NCBI GenBank assembly: GCA_036375165.1
Contig: DASUSI010000001.1
Span: 1-64,000, forward strand
DNA: 64,000 nt
Direction of reading: 5' to 3'
Source: WHSM01 sp036375165
GTDB lineage: Bacteria; Actinomycetota; Actinomycetes; Mycobacteriales; Micromonosporaceae
Shown: positions 51,596 through 63,499 of the stretch, piece by piece
How positions within the stretch are numbered: the first letter of the stretch is position 1
Layout of the letters: every line of letters begins with the position of its first letter
Position numbers and translations under genes: made by a program
The notes under the pieces: model-generated
What the model was told of the DNA's origin: nothing
Databases searched by the model: none
What the model saw: only the letters and a program-made list of their open reading frames with translations

Positions 51596-53785
51596 TCAGC
51601 GGGCCGCGCCGACCGGTTCCCGGGCTGGCTCGGACTCCCGGATTCCGTACCGGCGGTACAGGCCCCGCAGGAACCTCGGCGCCCACCAGTTGTACCGACC
51701 GAGCAGCCGCATCGTGGCCGGCACCAGCATCAGCCGGACCAGGGTGGCGTCCAGTACCACGGCGACCAGCATGCCGACCCCGACCATCTTCATCAGGCTG
51801 ATCCCGGAGGTGGCGAACGCGGCCACCACGACCGCGAGCAGCAGCGCCGCCGCGGTGATGATGCCACCGGTACGTTGCACCCCGCTCGCCACCGCGGCGG
51901 TGTTGTCGCCGAGGTCGTCCCACTGCTCCCGGATCCGGGACAGCAGGAACACCTCGTAGTCCATGGACAGCCCGAACAGCAGGGCGAGCATCAGGATCGG
52001 CTGGGTTGCCTCCAGGAAACCGGTCGGGGTGAACGCCAGCGGTCCGGACAGGTGGCCTTCCTGGAAGATCCACACCACGGCGCCGAACGACGCCCCGATC
52101 GACAGCAGGTTCATCAGGATCGCCTTGACCGGTAGCACCAGCGATCCGAAGGCCAGGAACAGCAGGACGAACGTCACCGCGGCGACCAGCAGCGCCATCC
52201 ATGGCAGTCGCTCGGCCAGCCCGTCCAGCAGGTCGACCAGGCTCGCCGTGGGGCCGGCGACCAGCACGTCGGCTCCGGCGGGCTCGGCCAGGTCGCGGAT
52301 TTCGGCGACGATGTCCCGGGCGGGTTCGGAGGTCGCGGCCCCGTCGTAGCTCACCGTGATCACAGTGGATTCGCCACGGTGGCCGGACAGTACGGCGTCG
52401 CGTACCCCGTCGACAGCGGTGATGTCCCGGGCGAATCTGGCGGCGTCTTCGGCTGGGGCGCCGCTGACCAGCACCTGGATCGGGTCCGCGCCGCCGCCGG
52501 GGAACTCCTCGGACAGTCGCTCGGACACCACCCGGCTCTCGGTGCCAGCCGGCAGGATCCGTTCGTCGGCCCCGCCGAACTCGACCCGCAGGAACGGCAC
52601 GGCGAGCAGTACCAGCACGGCGGTGGACCCCAGCAGATAACGCACCGGCCGGTGCATCACGCTGCCCGCGATCCGGGCCCAGAACCTCCGTTCGCCCGTG
52701 CTCCCGGTGACGGTGGGTACGGCCCGCCGCCGGGCCCACGGCAGTCGCAGCGAGTCGACCCGGCGTCCGAGTACGGCCAGCAGCGCCGGCAGTACGGTGA
52801 GGCTGGCGATCATGGCGACCGCCACGGCGGCCATCCCACCGAGTCCCATCGAACGCAGGAACATCTGGGGGAAGATCAGCAGGCCGGACAGGGCGAGCGC
52901 CACGGTGACGCCGGAGACCGCGATGGTGCGGCCCGCGGTCGCCATGGTCCGGGCCACCGCCTCGGTCACCGGGTCGGATCCGGCGTCACGTCCGTCGGCT
53001 GGTGGCGGGCCGCCCCGGTCGAGTTCCTCCCGGAACCGGCTCACCAGAAACAGCGCGTAGTCGATCGCGAGCCCGAGCCCCAGCAGCGTGATGATGTTGA
53101 TGGCGAACACCGACACGTCGGTGATCAGTGTCAGCGCGCGGACCACGGTGAACGCCCCGATGATCGCCAGCCCGCCGACCAGCAACGGCGTGGTGGCGGC
53201 GACCAGGCTGCCGAACACCAGCACCAGCAGCACCAGTAGGAGCGGCAGGGAGATCAGTTCGGCGCGGGTGATGTCGGCCGCCACCCGGTCGTTCACGTCC
53301 AGGAACACGGCGCGGGGCCCACCGGCCTGGGTGTCGAGTGCTGCGGTGTCGAACAGGTCGCGCACCTCCCGGACGGTGTCGGTGTCCGGGTTGTCGACCA
53401 GCCGGATCGCGAGGTAGGTGGCGTTCCGGTCTTCCGAGACCAGGGCGGGGGAGCCGGTGTCGTAGTACGACACCACCTCGGTGACGTCGCCGTGGTGGCG
53501 GATCCGGTCGGCGGCGTCGCGTACCGCGTCCCGGAACCTGGGGTCGGTGACCGTCAGGCTGTCGCTGGAGTAGAGCGCGATCAGGTCGAAGTCCTGGCGT
53601 CCCACCTCTGACTCGATGCGCTCGACCGCTCGTTGCGACTCGCTGCCGGGTTGTTCGAAGCCGCCCTCGGACAGGTTTGCGAACACCTCTGCGCCCCAGT
53701 CCAGGGCCAGCACCGTGAATCCCGCCGCCACCGCCAGGACGAGCCACCGGAAGCGGCTCATCGTTCGTCCCCACCACGCGAACAT
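51596..53785 (-). CDS. MMPL/RND-family membrane transporter
   Basis: 729 residues, about twelve TM helices in two homologous halves, each with an extracytoplasmic loop. GLGLAIDYALFLVSRFREEL and LFGLSMDYEVFLLSRIREQW are the paired MMPL signature segments. It probably exports lipids or hydrophobic drugs by proton motive force. A divergent TetR gene likely controls it. Confidence 0.9.
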   Translation of the reverse strand: MFAWWGRTMSRFRWLVLAVAAGFTVLALDWGAEVFANLSEGGFEQPGSESQRAVERIESEVGRQDFDLIALYSSDSLTVTDPRFRDAVRDAADRIRHHGDVTEVVSYYDTGSPALVSEDRNATYLAIRLVDNPDTDTVREVRDLFDTAALDTQAGGPRAVFLDVNDRVAADITRAELISLPLLLVLLVLVFGSLVAATTPLLVGGLAIIGAFTVVRALTLITDVSVFAINIITLLGLGLAIDYALFLVSRFREELDRGGPPPADGRDAGSDPVTEAVARTMATAGRTIAVSGVTVALALSGLLIFPQMFLRSMGLGGMAAVAVAMIASLTVLPALLAVLGRRVDSLRLPWARRRAVPTVTGSTGERRFWARIAGSVMHRPVRYLLGSTAVLVLLAVPFLRVEFGGADERILPAGTESRVVSERLSEEFPGGGADPIQVLVSGAPAEDAARFARDITAVDGVRDAVLSGHRGESTVITVSYDGAATSEPARDIVAEIRDLAEPAGADVLVAGPTASLVDLLDGLAERLPWMALLVAAVTFVLLFLAFGSLVLPVKAILMNLLSIGASFGAVVWIFQEGHLSGPLAFTPTGFLEATQPILMLALLFGLSMDYEVFLLSRIREQWDDLGDNTAAVASGVQRTGGIITAAALLLAVVVAAFATSGISLMKMVGVGMLVAVVLDATLVRLMLVPATMRLLGRYNWWAPRFLRGLYRRYGIRESEPAREPVGAAR

Positions 53786-53847
53786 GTCGTCCCCTACCCC
53801 GGTGTGTGCCCTATGATGTAGACGTCAATCACATCTGTTATCTCTGT

Positions 53848-53868
53848 TAACTCTTGCTTACGTAGTTA
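53848..53868. promoter_or_regulatory. candidate TetR operator between MMPL and TetR genes
   Basis: TAACT (53848-53852) and AGTTA (53864-53868) are inverted around an 11-bp spacer, in an AT-rich intergenic segment. CTGTTA repeats at 53836 and 53845. The TetR product probably binds here. Confidence 0.35.
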
Positions 53869-53900
53869 GCGACAGCAAAGCAGGGCGGTAAAGGGACGTT

Positions 53901-54635
53901 ATGACCTTGCCCACACGCCGGGAGCGGGTACGTGCCGCGACCGTCGACGAGATCAAGACCACGGCACGCCGGCTACTGGTCGAGCAGGGACCGGCCGCCA
54001 TCTCGCTGCGCGCGATCGCGCGACAGATGGGGATGACGGCACCCGCCCTGTACCGCTACTTCCCGAGCCACGAAGCGCTGCTGGAAGGGCTGTGCGGCGA
54101 CCTCGGCGACGAGTTGGTCGGCGAGCTGGTGCGGGCCCGCGACGCGTTGCCCGCCGAACAGGCAGCGGCCCGCCTGGTGGCCACCTGCCAGGCGTTCCGG
54201 GGCTGGGCGACCGGCCACCCGGCCGAGTTCACCCTGATGTTCGCCAGCGCCCGGCAGGGCGGCTGCGCGGACGCTGGTCTCGCCGACCGGATGGGACAGC
54301 GCGACCGGGAGGCCGCACGACGCTTCGGGCCGGTGTTCTTCGACATCATCGTCGAGCACTGGCGCCGCTCGCCGTTCCCGGTCCCGGAACCCGACTCCCT
54401 GTCACCGGAACTGCGTGGCCAACTGGAGCGGTTCACCGGCGTACTCCACCTGCCGGTGCCGGTCGGGCTGGCGTACGTCTTCGTATCGGGGTGGGTCCGG
54501 CTTTACGGCATGGTCGCGTTGGAGGTGTTCGGGCACCTGGACTTCGCGCTCACCGACGTGGAGCCGCTGTTCCAGGCCGAGATGGCGGCTTTGGCGGCGC
54601 AGCTGGGCCTGCCGCTTCACCAGCCCACGGACTGA
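53901..54635 (+). CDS. TetR-family regulator of the MMPL exporter
   Basis: 244 residues. HTH: TARRLLVEQGPAAISLRAIA, then RQMGMTAPALYRYFPSHEAL. The C-terminal domain is of the WHG/TetR_C type seen in many actinobacterial regulators. Divergent from MMPL, so it likely represses exporter and itself. Its 3' end overlaps the convergent CDF gene by 19 bp. Confidence 0.85.
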   Translation: MTLPTRRERVRAATVDEIKTTARRLLVEQGPAAISLRAIARQMGMTAPALYRYFPSHEALLEGLCGDLGDELVGELVRARDALPAEQAAARLVATCQAFRGWATGHPAEFTLMFASARQGGCADAGLADRMGQRDREAARRFGPVFFDIIVEHWRRSPFPVPEPDSLSPELRGQLERFTGVLHLPVPVGLAYVFVSGWVRLYGMVALEVFGHLDFALTDVEPLFQAEMAALAAQLGLPLHQPTD

Positions 54636-55531
54636 CAGCACCCGACCGCACCGGCCGGTTCGACCTGTAGCGTCGCGTGGTCGATGCCGTACCCGTCCTG
54701 CAACGCGGTACGGGCCGCGGCCAGCACCCGGCCGGTGTCCGCCGCGGCGGTGACCGTCAGATGCGCGGAGGCCACCTCCATCCCGGAGGTGAGGGTCCAC
54801 ACGTGCAGGTCGTGCACCTCGATCACATCCGGGACCCCGAGCAGCGCGGCCTGGATCGCCGCCACGTCCAGGTGTTCCGGCGCGGCCTGCACCAGGATCC
54901 GGACAGCGGCGGCGGCCAACCTCCAGGTCCGGGGCAGTATGAAACAGGCCACCGCCACGGCCACGATCGGGTCGGCGTACCCCCATCCGGTCAGCATGAT
55001 GGTCACCGCCGCGGCGATCACGCCGAGCGATGCCACGGTGTCACCCAGGACTTCCAGGTATGCGCCACGGACGTTGAGGTTGTCGCCCGCTCCGGGGTGC
55101 AACAGCGCGAACGCGGCGAGGTTCGCGGCCAGCCCGGCGAGGGCGACCACCAGCATCGGTCCGGAGAGCACCCGGGGCGGCTCCGGCAGCCGGCTCACCG
55201 CCTCGACGAGGACGTAACCGGCGACCCCGAACAGCAGCAGCGCGTTGCCGAGTGCGGCCAGCACCTCCAGCCGGTACAGGCCGAAGGTCCGCTGTGGCCC
55301 TACGCCCGCCATCGCGGCGGCCTGGATCGCGGCGAGCGACATTCCGATGCCGAGTACGTCACTGAACATGTGCCCGCCGTCGGAGAGCAGGGCCAGTGAC
55401 CCCGTCCACCAGGCCGCGACCACCTCCAGCACCGCGAACCCGGCAAGCAGCAGCAGCACCGTGAGCAGCCTGCCTCGGTGTCGAACTCCCGTGGAGCCGG
55501 GGCTCACCCCGTGCTTGTGTCCCGCACTCAC
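54617..55531 (-). CDS. cation diffusion facilitator (zinc/cobalt efflux)
   Basis: 304 residues with six TM helices and a cytoplasmic C-terminal domain. TM2 has SDGGHMFSD, with His and Asp of the metal site. TM5 carries E instead of the usual His before GD (YLEVLGDTVASLG), common in actinobacterial members. CzcD/ZitB-type efflux of divalent metals. Confidence 0.88.
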   Translation of the reverse strand: MSAGHKHGVSPGSTGVRHRGRLLTVLLLLAGFAVLEVVAAWWTGSLALLSDGGHMFSDVLGIGMSLAAIQAAAMAGVGPQRTFGLYRLEVLAALGNALLLFGVAGYVLVEAVSRLPEPPRVLSGPMLVVALAGLAANLAAFALLHPGAGDNLNVRGAYLEVLGDTVASLGVIAAAVTIMLTGWGYADPIVAVAVACFILPRTWRLAAAAVRILVQAAPEHLDVAAIQAALLGVPDVIEVHDLHVWTLTSGMEVASAHLTVTAAADTGRVLAAARTALQDGYGIDHATLQVEPAGAVGCCQSVGW

Positions 55532-55691
55532 CGGGCCCCCTAGATCGCCATGGGCTGCCGTGTAGATCCGATCCCGGAATCCTATGCGTACATCACTATA
55601 TGTCTACCTGGCGTGCCTCGCAGCTATCGGTTGATACCTCGCAATGTGGCTGGCCGTTTCAAAATCATCCGAGCGGGGCACTGATCAACGC

Positions 55692-55835
55692 ATGGGTACA
55701 CTTTTGTGGATCATCGCTGTCGTACTCGTGATCGCGGGAATCGTCACTATTGTCCGTGGCGGTCTGCTCTGGGGCATCGTCCTCATCGTCCTCGGACTCC
55801 TCGTGGGGCCCGGAGGCGTCAGCATCTTCACCTGA
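55692..55835 (+). CDS. GPGG-motif small membrane protein
   Basis: 47 residues from ATG 55692. Two short membrane helices (WIIAVVLVIAGIVTI and GIVLIVLGLLV), then the GPGG motif and VSIFT. Matches the small GPGG-motif membrane family of actinobacteria; function unknown. Followed by an 11-bp-stem hairpin. Confidence 0.75.
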   Translation: MGTLLWIIAVVLVIAGIVTIVRGGLLWGIVLIVLGLLVGPGGVSIFT

Positions 55836-55842
55836 CGGAGGC

Positions 55843-55877
55843 GCTCTGGTGCCGGTCGAAATGGCTGGCACCAGAGC
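55843..55877 (+). terminator. hairpin terminator
   Basis: GCTCTGGTGCC (55843-55853) and GGCACCAGAGC (55867-55877) form a perfect 11-bp stem with a 13-base loop, seven bases after the GPGG-gene stop. Confidence 0.65.
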
Positions 55878-55929
55878 CAGGGACCCCCTTACCCGTTAAC
55901 CGCACCGGGGCGGCGGGCATAGCTCCGGT

Positions 55930-58161
55930 ATGGCTGAACGGGAACACACCGAGTCGCAGCAGGTCCAGGCCGATCACCGGACCGGTACGACAACCCATCC
56001 CCCGAATCAGGGTCATCCCGAACTGAGCGGTGGCATCCGGCACGCCGCGGAACGAGCGGAGTACCAGTCGCGTGCCGGCAAGGGGTGGCGTGACGACCGG
56101 GACGCCAGGGTCGTCGACCACATCCGGGCGCTCGCCCTGGATGCCGTGGAACAGGCCGGCAGCGGCCACCCTGGCACCGCGATGAGCCTCGCACCAGCCG
56201 GGTACCTGCTGTTCCAGGAGTTCCTCCGGTACGACCCGACAGATCCGCACTGGTCCGGCCGGGACAGGTTCGTGCTGTCCGCCGGTCACTCCAGCCTGAC
56301 CCTCTACATCCAGCTCTACCTCTGTGGGTGCGGGTTGAGCCTGGCCGACCTCGGGAGCTACCGACAGTGGGCCTCCCGCACCCCCGGGCACCCCGAGCAC
56401 GGTCACACCGCGGGCGTCGAGGTCACCACCGGGCCACTGGGCCAGGGCATCTCGGCCGCCGTCGGGATGGCGATGGCCGCCCGCCGGGAACGTGGCCTGT
56501 TCGACCCCGACAACCGGAACGGGCAGAGCGTCTTCGACCACACCATCTGGGTGTTCGCGTCCGACGGCGACATGCAGGAGGGCGTCAGTCACGAGGCGTG
56601 TGCCCTCGCCGGGCACCAGCGGCTCGGCAACCTGGTGGTGCTCTACGACGACAATCACATCTCCATCGAAGGTGACACCAGTGTCGCGATGAGCGAGGAC
56701 GTGCTCGCCCGGTTCGCGGCGTACGGCTGGCACACCCAGCGGTTGGCGGACGCCGAGGACGTCGACGCACTGCGTGAGGCGTTCACCGCCGCCCGGGAAG
56801 AGACCGAACGGCCCTCGATCATCGCGATGCGATCGGTGATCGCCTATCCCGCCCCGCACGCGCAGAACACCGGAAAGGCACACGGTGCCGCGCTCGGCGC
56901 CGACGAGGTGGCGGCCACCAAGGAGATTCTGGGACTGGATCCCCGGAACCGGTTCGCGATGCCCCCGGAACTGCTCGCCCGAGCCCGCGAAGTCGTCGAC
57001 CGGGGGCGTGCCGAGCATGCCCGGTGGCTCAAGCGGTTCGGGGACTGGACCTCGGCTGAGCCGGACCGCGCGGCGCTGTACCGGCGGCTGCACTCCCGAC
57101 AACTGCCTGGCGACTGGACCGGCGCGTTGCCCCGGTTCGAGCCGTCCAGGAAGGGTATGGCAACCCGGGCGGCCAGCGGCGCGGTGCTCTCCGCGCTGGC
57201 ACCGGTGCTGCCGGAGCTGTGGGGCGGCTCGGCCGATCTCGCCGGCAGCAACAACACCACGATGGACGGCGAGAAGTCGTTCCTGCCCTGGGAGTCGAAC
57301 ACCGCCGGCCGGTACGGCCGTACCCTCCACTTCGGAGTCCGTGAGCACGGCATGGCCGCGATCTGCAACGGGATCGCGCTGCACGGGCCGCTCCGCCCGT
57401 ACTGCGGCACGTTCCTTGTGTTCAGCGACTACATGCGGCCGGCGGTACGGCTCGCGGCGATGCAGCGGCTGCCGGTGACGTACGTGTGGACCCACGACTC
57501 GATCGGGTTGGGCGAGGACGGTCCGACCCACCAGCCGGTGGAGCAGTTGGCGGCGTTGCGGGCCATCCCGGGTCTCGCTGTGTTACGTCCCGCCGACCCG
57601 AACGAAACCGTGTGGGCCTGGCAGGCGGTGCTGGAACGGCACAGCGGACCACGCCCGGGCGGCCCGGTAGGACTGTGCCTGACCCGGCAGAACGTCCCGG
57701 TGCTCGAGGCCACCGCCGATGCCGCCGACCAGGTGGCCCGGGGCGGTTACGTCCTGGCGGAGGCCACCGACGGTCGGCCCGAGGCGGTCCTGGTCGCCAC
57801 CGGCAGCGAGGTCCACATCGCGCTGCAGGCCCGTACCGCGCTGGAGGCCGACGGGGTGGCGACCCGGGTGGTGTCGATGCCGTGCCGGGAGTGGTTCACC
57901 GAGCAGCCGGCGTCGTACCGGGACGCCGTGTTGCCGCCGGACGTCGAGTGCCGGGTCGTCGTGGAGGCCGGAGTGTCGCAGGGCTGGCGGGACGTGACCG
58001 GAGGGCACGGCGAGTGCGTCTCGCTGGAGCATTTCGGTGCCAGTGCGCCGTACCAGGTGCTCTACGAGCAGTACGGGATCACCGCGGAGCGGGTGGTCGC
58101 GGCGGTGCGGGCGACCCAGGCCCGGCTGGGCCGGATCAAGGGCAGCACCACCGGTAACTGA
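55930..58161 (+). CDS. tkt: transketolase
   Basis: 743 residues; the N-terminal about 60 residues are an extension before the conserved HIRALALDAVEQAGSGHPGT. TPP-binding SDGDMQEG, then YDDNHISIEGDT and the C-terminal HDSIGLGEDGPTHQPVEQLA are all typical. Moves two-carbon units in the pentose phosphate pathway. No tal or zwf lies nearby, so this may be a second, stand-alone copy. Confidence 0.92.
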   Translation: MAEREHTESQQVQADHRTGTTTHPPNQGHPELSGGIRHAAERAEYQSRAGKGWRDDRDARVVDHIRALALDAVEQAGSGHPGTAMSLAPAGYLLFQEFLRYDPTDPHWSGRDRFVLSAGHSSLTLYIQLYLCGCGLSLADLGSYRQWASRTPGHPEHGHTAGVEVTTGPLGQGISAAVGMAMAARRERGLFDPDNRNGQSVFDHTIWVFASDGDMQEGVSHEACALAGHQRLGNLVVLYDDNHISIEGDTSVAMSEDVLARFAAYGWHTQRLADAEDVDALREAFTAAREETERPSIIAMRSVIAYPAPHAQNTGKAHGAALGADEVAATKEILGLDPRNRFAMPPELLARAREVVDRGRAEHARWLKRFGDWTSAEPDRAALYRRLHSRQLPGDWTGALPRFEPSRKGMATRAASGAVLSALAPVLPELWGGSADLAGSNNTTMDGEKSFLPWESNTAGRYGRTLHFGVREHGMAAICNGIALHGPLRPYCGTFLVFSDYMRPAVRLAAMQRLPVTYVWTHDSIGLGEDGPTHQPVEQLAALRAIPGLAVLRPADPNETVWAWQAVLERHSGPRPGGPVGLCLTRQNVPVLEATADAADQVARGGYVLAEATDGRPEAVLVATGSEVHIALQARTALEADGVATRVVSMPCREWFTEQPASYRDAVLPPDVECRVVVEAGVSQGWRDVTGGHGECVSLEHFGASAPYQVLYEQYGITAERVVAAVRATQARLGRIKGSTTGN

Positions 58162-58176
58162 CGGCCCCGGGGCGCG

Positions 58177-59097
58177 TCAGGCCAGGCGCACCACCAGGCA
58201 GGGTCCCCCCTGGTACACGCCGGCGTCGATGGCGAGCGCCTTGCCACCCGCGTACGGGTACGGACCGGTGATCGTGCTCGCGTCAATCCCGAGTTGGTTC
58301 GGGATGGTGCTGTGTCCGTGCACGATCCGCTGGCCGCCGAGGGTGTTGAGCACTCGTTCGGCACTCTCCTCGCCCGGCTCGTCCCGGAACTCGTGGCGTG
58401 AGGTGAGCCGGCGGAAACACAGCCACCAGTCCTCGATATCGTCGCCGTTCAGCACGCTACGCACGGCCGCGTTGATCTCGTCCACGGAGTCCCCGTAGGA
58501 CAGGTACGACGTGGTGTCCGAGTGCATCAGCAGGTGTTCCCCGGCCAGTGTCAGCACGTCCAGTTGGCACAGCCACCCGGCATGTTCGTCGGTGAACCGG
58601 TCCAGATCGCTCTGCCGGCCGCCGTTGAGCGTCCACACCATGTGGAAGGTGCGCTCCGGGTACGTGATCGGCACCACGTCGTCGCCGAACCTGTGGGTGC
58701 CGAGTAGCAGCAGTTCGTGGTTGCCGAGCAGGGCCCGCACCTCACCGCCGGTCGTTCCCGCCTGCTCGGCGAGGCCACGAATCCGGTCGATCACCCCGAT
58801 CCCGTCGGGGCCCCGGTCGGTGAAGTCACCGAGGAACCACACAGTCGCAGCTCCGCCGGTCCATGCGCCGTCGGAGTCGGTCAGGTCGGCGGCGTGCAGC
58901 GCGGCGTCCAGTTCGGCGAGGTATCCGTGGATGTCTCCGATCGCGTACAGCGGCCGGCTGGCGGTGTCCGGAGCGGCAACGACCGACTCCCGGACCTCGC
59001 CGTCCGTCGTCTCTACCGCACCGGACACGGGGCGGATGGTATCCGCGATCTCCACCTGTGATGGCCCTGGGTCCCTGGGCGGCATGCGAGGGTGCAC
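58177..59097 (-). CDS. Ser/Thr-phosphatase-like metallophosphoesterase
   Basis: 306 residues. GDIHGY, GDFTDRG and GNHE plus a later VHGHS are the PPP/metallophosphoesterase motifs binding two metals. The N-terminal about 45 residues are variable; ATG 59085 is an alternative start. Likely a protein or nucleotide phosphatase. Confidence 0.85.
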   Translation of the reverse strand: MHPRMPPRDPGPSQVEIADTIRPVSGAVETTDGEVRESVVAAPDTASRPLYAIGDIHGYLAELDAALHAADLTDSDGAWTGGAATVWFLGDFTDRGPDGIGVIDRIRGLAEQAGTTGGEVRALLGNHELLLLGTHRFGDDVVPITYPERTFHMVWTLNGGRQSDLDRFTDEHAGWLCQLDVLTLAGEHLLMHSDTTSYLSYGDSVDEINAAVRSVLNGDDIEDWWLCFRRLTSRHEFRDEPGEESAERVLNTLGGQRIVHGHSTIPNQLGIDASTITGPYPYAGGKALAIDAGVYQGGPCLVVRLA

Positions 59098-59148
59098 CTA
59101 TCGACGTGGTATTTCACGACAAAGCATGTCGGACAACCGAGGTGCGGG

Positions 59149-59349
59149 TCAGGAACGTACGACAGGCACCACAGCTTCGAACCAGCGACGACCGCCACAC
59201 ACCCGGCAGAACTGCGGCACGTAGACCGTGGCGTATTCGCCGTCCGGGTCCACGGCCGACATCGCTTCCATGATCTGTCCAGCGGCTTCGCAGCGATAGC
59301 ACGGTACGTGCACCGTCATCACCGCAGCCGAAGGGTTGACTCTTGTCAT
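59149..59349 (-). CDS. small zinc-ribbon protein
   Basis: 66 residues from ATG 59349. Two CxxC pairs (CYRC and CRVC) about 30 residues apart suggest one zinc ribbon. Family not recognised; likely a nucleic-acid- or protein-binding adaptor. Confidence 0.55.
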   Translation of the reverse strand: MTRVNPSAAVMTVHVPCYRCEAAGQIMEAMSAVDPDGEYATVYVPQFCRVCGGRRWFEAVVPVVRS

Positions 59350-59446
59350 CGACAGCCACGCTACTCCTGCCCCGCACCCGCGCGACAACCCTTTGCCGAA
59401 CCGACCTAACGTCGTACCCGCGAATATCAGGTCGAAACCGGACCAC

Positions 59447-60154
59447 TCACAGCAACAGCCAGCGGCCTCCGAGCACCGCGGCGCCGACCGCGAACAGTCC
59501 GAAGACCACCACCCAGACCATGCCGGCCACGCCGGTGAGCCGGGACAGTTGGTCCGCGTCGGAATCCGGTGCCTGGCGGCGACGCCGCTTGCGCTGCAGT
59601 TCCAGCACCGGCCACACCCCGCCCAGCAGCAGGAACCAGGTCAGGTACGCGAAGCCGGACTGCACCAGTACGGACCCGAACCAGGAGACCGCGAACACCA
59701 GGCCGCCGGTCGCCACCACCGCGAACACCCCGAACATGTTGCGGATCGCCAGCAGCAGCAGGGCCAGCAGCCCGATCGACCCCCACAGCAGCAGGGTGAC
59801 CCGGTCCAGCGCCAGCACGGCGGCGTACGCCACACCGACCGCGGACGGCGCGGTGTAGCCCGCGAACACCGTGACGATCATCCCGAGACCGGTCGGCCGA
59901 CCCACCGACACGGTCACCCCGGAGGTGTCCGAATGCAGCCGGATGCCCCGCAGCCGCCGCCCGGTGAGCAGCGCCGCGCTGGCGTGGCCGCCCTCGTGCA
60001 CGATCGTGATCACGTTACGGGCGACCCGCCAGGCAGGCCAGTAGAGCACCACCGCCAGGGCGATCACTCCGGTGGCCGGGATCAGCCACAGTGGAGGGTC
60101 GGGTTGTGCGCCGAGCGCCCAGCGCACCAGCTCGGCGAAGCCACGTGGTTCCAT
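59447..60154 (-). CDS. M50-like membrane metallopeptidase
   Basis: 235 residues, several TM helices. HEGGH at 53-57 in the second helix fits the HExxH zinc site of intramembrane M50-type peptidases. The usual third-ligand motif is not obvious, so activity is probable rather than certain. Confidence 0.7.
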   Translation of the reverse strand: MEPRGFAELVRWALGAQPDPPLWLIPATGVIALAVVLYWPAWRVARNVITIVHEGGHASAALLTGRRLRGIRLHSDTSGVTVSVGRPTGLGMIVTVFAGYTAPSAVGVAYAAVLALDRVTLLLWGSIGLLALLLLAIRNMFGVFAVVATGGLVFAVSWFGSVLVQSGFAYLTWFLLLGGVWPVLELQRKRRRRQAPDSDADQLSRLTGVAGMVWVVVFGLFAVGAAVLGGRWLLL

Positions 60155-60208
60155 CTCCGCCCTTCGTGACTCGGTGTGGGGGCGGAGATCACCCTACTGG
60201 TCGCCGTG

Positions 60209-61549
60209 TCAGCGACCGGCAGGTCCCTGGTAGTGCAGGTACGGCTCCCTCCGGGCCCGGAATTCGGCCAGCTCGTCCGACCACGCGCCGACCACGTCGT
60301 CCACGCCGGCCCCCGCGTCGATCATCTCCCGCAGCCGGGGCGAGCCGCTGAGCTTGTCCACCCAGTACGGCCGCCGAGTGTCCCAGGAGTCCCGACGCCA
60401 CACGAACTCCGGATAGCGTTTCGCCTCGATCAGCATCGCCACCGCGGTCCGGATCGGCTGGTACGCGTACCGGTCGGTGATCTTCACCTCCACCCCGGCG
60501 CACAGCACGCCGGTGTGCTTGCTGAACGTGGGCTGGAAGTACGCCTCCCGGAACCGCACCCCGGGCAACCCGTAGTCGTTCAGCCGGTCACCCCAGTGGT
60601 AATCCAGGTACGGGGCTCCGATCAGTTCGAACGGCCGGGTGGTGCCCCTGCCCTCGGAGATGTTGGCCACCCCCTCGAACAGGCAGGTGCCCGGGTAGAC
60701 CAGGGCGGTGTCCGGGGTCGGCATGTTCGGGCTGGGCAGCACCCACGGCAGGTCCATGTCGCCGTAGCGGACGTCGCGGCGCCACCCGGCGCACCACACC
60801 ACGTCCAGGTCCACCGCGCCGGCCTCGTTCGCCAGGAACTCGCCGTTGAAGAACCGGGCCAGCTCACCCACGGTCATCCCGTGCTGCTGCACGATTTCCC
60901 GCAATCCCACCCCGGACGTGTAGTACGAGGTCATCATCGGACCGTCGGCGGCGCCGCCGATCGGGTTCGGGCGGTCCAGCACCACGTACCGCAGGCCGAG
61001 CTGCGCTGCGGCCACCATCGACTGGTACATGGTCCAGATGTACGTGTAGAACCGCGAGCCCACGTCCTGGATGTCGAACACCACCGTCCGCACGCCGGCC
61101 CGTTCGAAGATCGTGACGAATTTCGCGACGCCCGCGCCGTACGCGTCGTACACGGTCAGCCCGGTGCGCTGGTCGATCCCGGTGCCTTCGCTGCCGCCCG
61201 CCTGGGCCGACCCTCGGAACCCGTGCTCCGGCCCGAACACCGCGACGATGTCCACCCGCTCGTCGGCGTGCATCAGGTCCACGCCGTGCCGGTAGTCGTG
61301 GTCGAGCCCGGTGGGGTTGGAGATCACGCCCACCCGCTGCCCGGCCAGTGTCGCGAAGCCGGAGTCCCGGAGCACCTCCAGCCCGGTGGCGACCGGTCGT
61401 ACCGGCACCTCACCGCCGGCCACGATGACGGCTGTGTCATCGGGTGCCCCGGCCGCGCCGTCACCGGCGGCCGCGGCGGGACCCGCCGTCAGCCCGATTC
61501 CGGCCGCCCCGAGCGCACCGGACAACATCGCGCGTCTGCTCAGCGTCAT
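60209..61549 (-). CDS. namZ: DUF1343 exo-beta-N-acetylmuramidase NamZ
   Basis: 446 residues. A twin-arginine-type signal (SRRAMLSGALGAAG) precedes a DUF1343/GH171 domain (GVISNPTGLD, FGPEHGFRG, DIQDVGSRFYTYIWTM). NamZ releases N-acetylmuramic acid from peptidoglycan ends. It is ten bases after the GH3 gene with GAGGGGA as ribosome binding site, so the two act together in cell-wall recycling. Confidence 0.85.
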   Translation of the reverse strand: MTLSRRAMLSGALGAAGIGLTAGPAAAAGDGAAGAPDDTAVIVAGGEVPVRPVATGLEVLRDSGFATLAGQRVGVISNPTGLDHDYRHGVDLMHADERVDIVAVFGPEHGFRGSAQAGGSEGTGIDQRTGLTVYDAYGAGVAKFVTIFERAGVRTVVFDIQDVGSRFYTYIWTMYQSMVAAAQLGLRYVVLDRPNPIGGAADGPMMTSYYTSGVGLREIVQQHGMTVGELARFFNGEFLANEAGAVDLDVVWCAGWRRDVRYGDMDLPWVLPSPNMPTPDTALVYPGTCLFEGVANISEGRGTTRPFELIGAPYLDYHWGDRLNDYGLPGVRFREAYFQPTFSKHTGVLCAGVEVKITDRYAYQPIRTAVAMLIEAKRYPEFVWRRDSWDTRRPYWVDKLSGSPRLREMIDAGAGVDDVVGAWSDELAEFRARREPYLHYQGPAGR

Positions 61550-61559
61550 GGCAGTCCCC

Positions 61560-63422
<1,863 letters not shown>

Positions 63423-63499
63423 TGCGCACCTCCGATTCACAGGACTGGGGTATGCAGCGGAAATTACCTTCGCTGAGGAGTCAGGGTCAAGAAGAACAG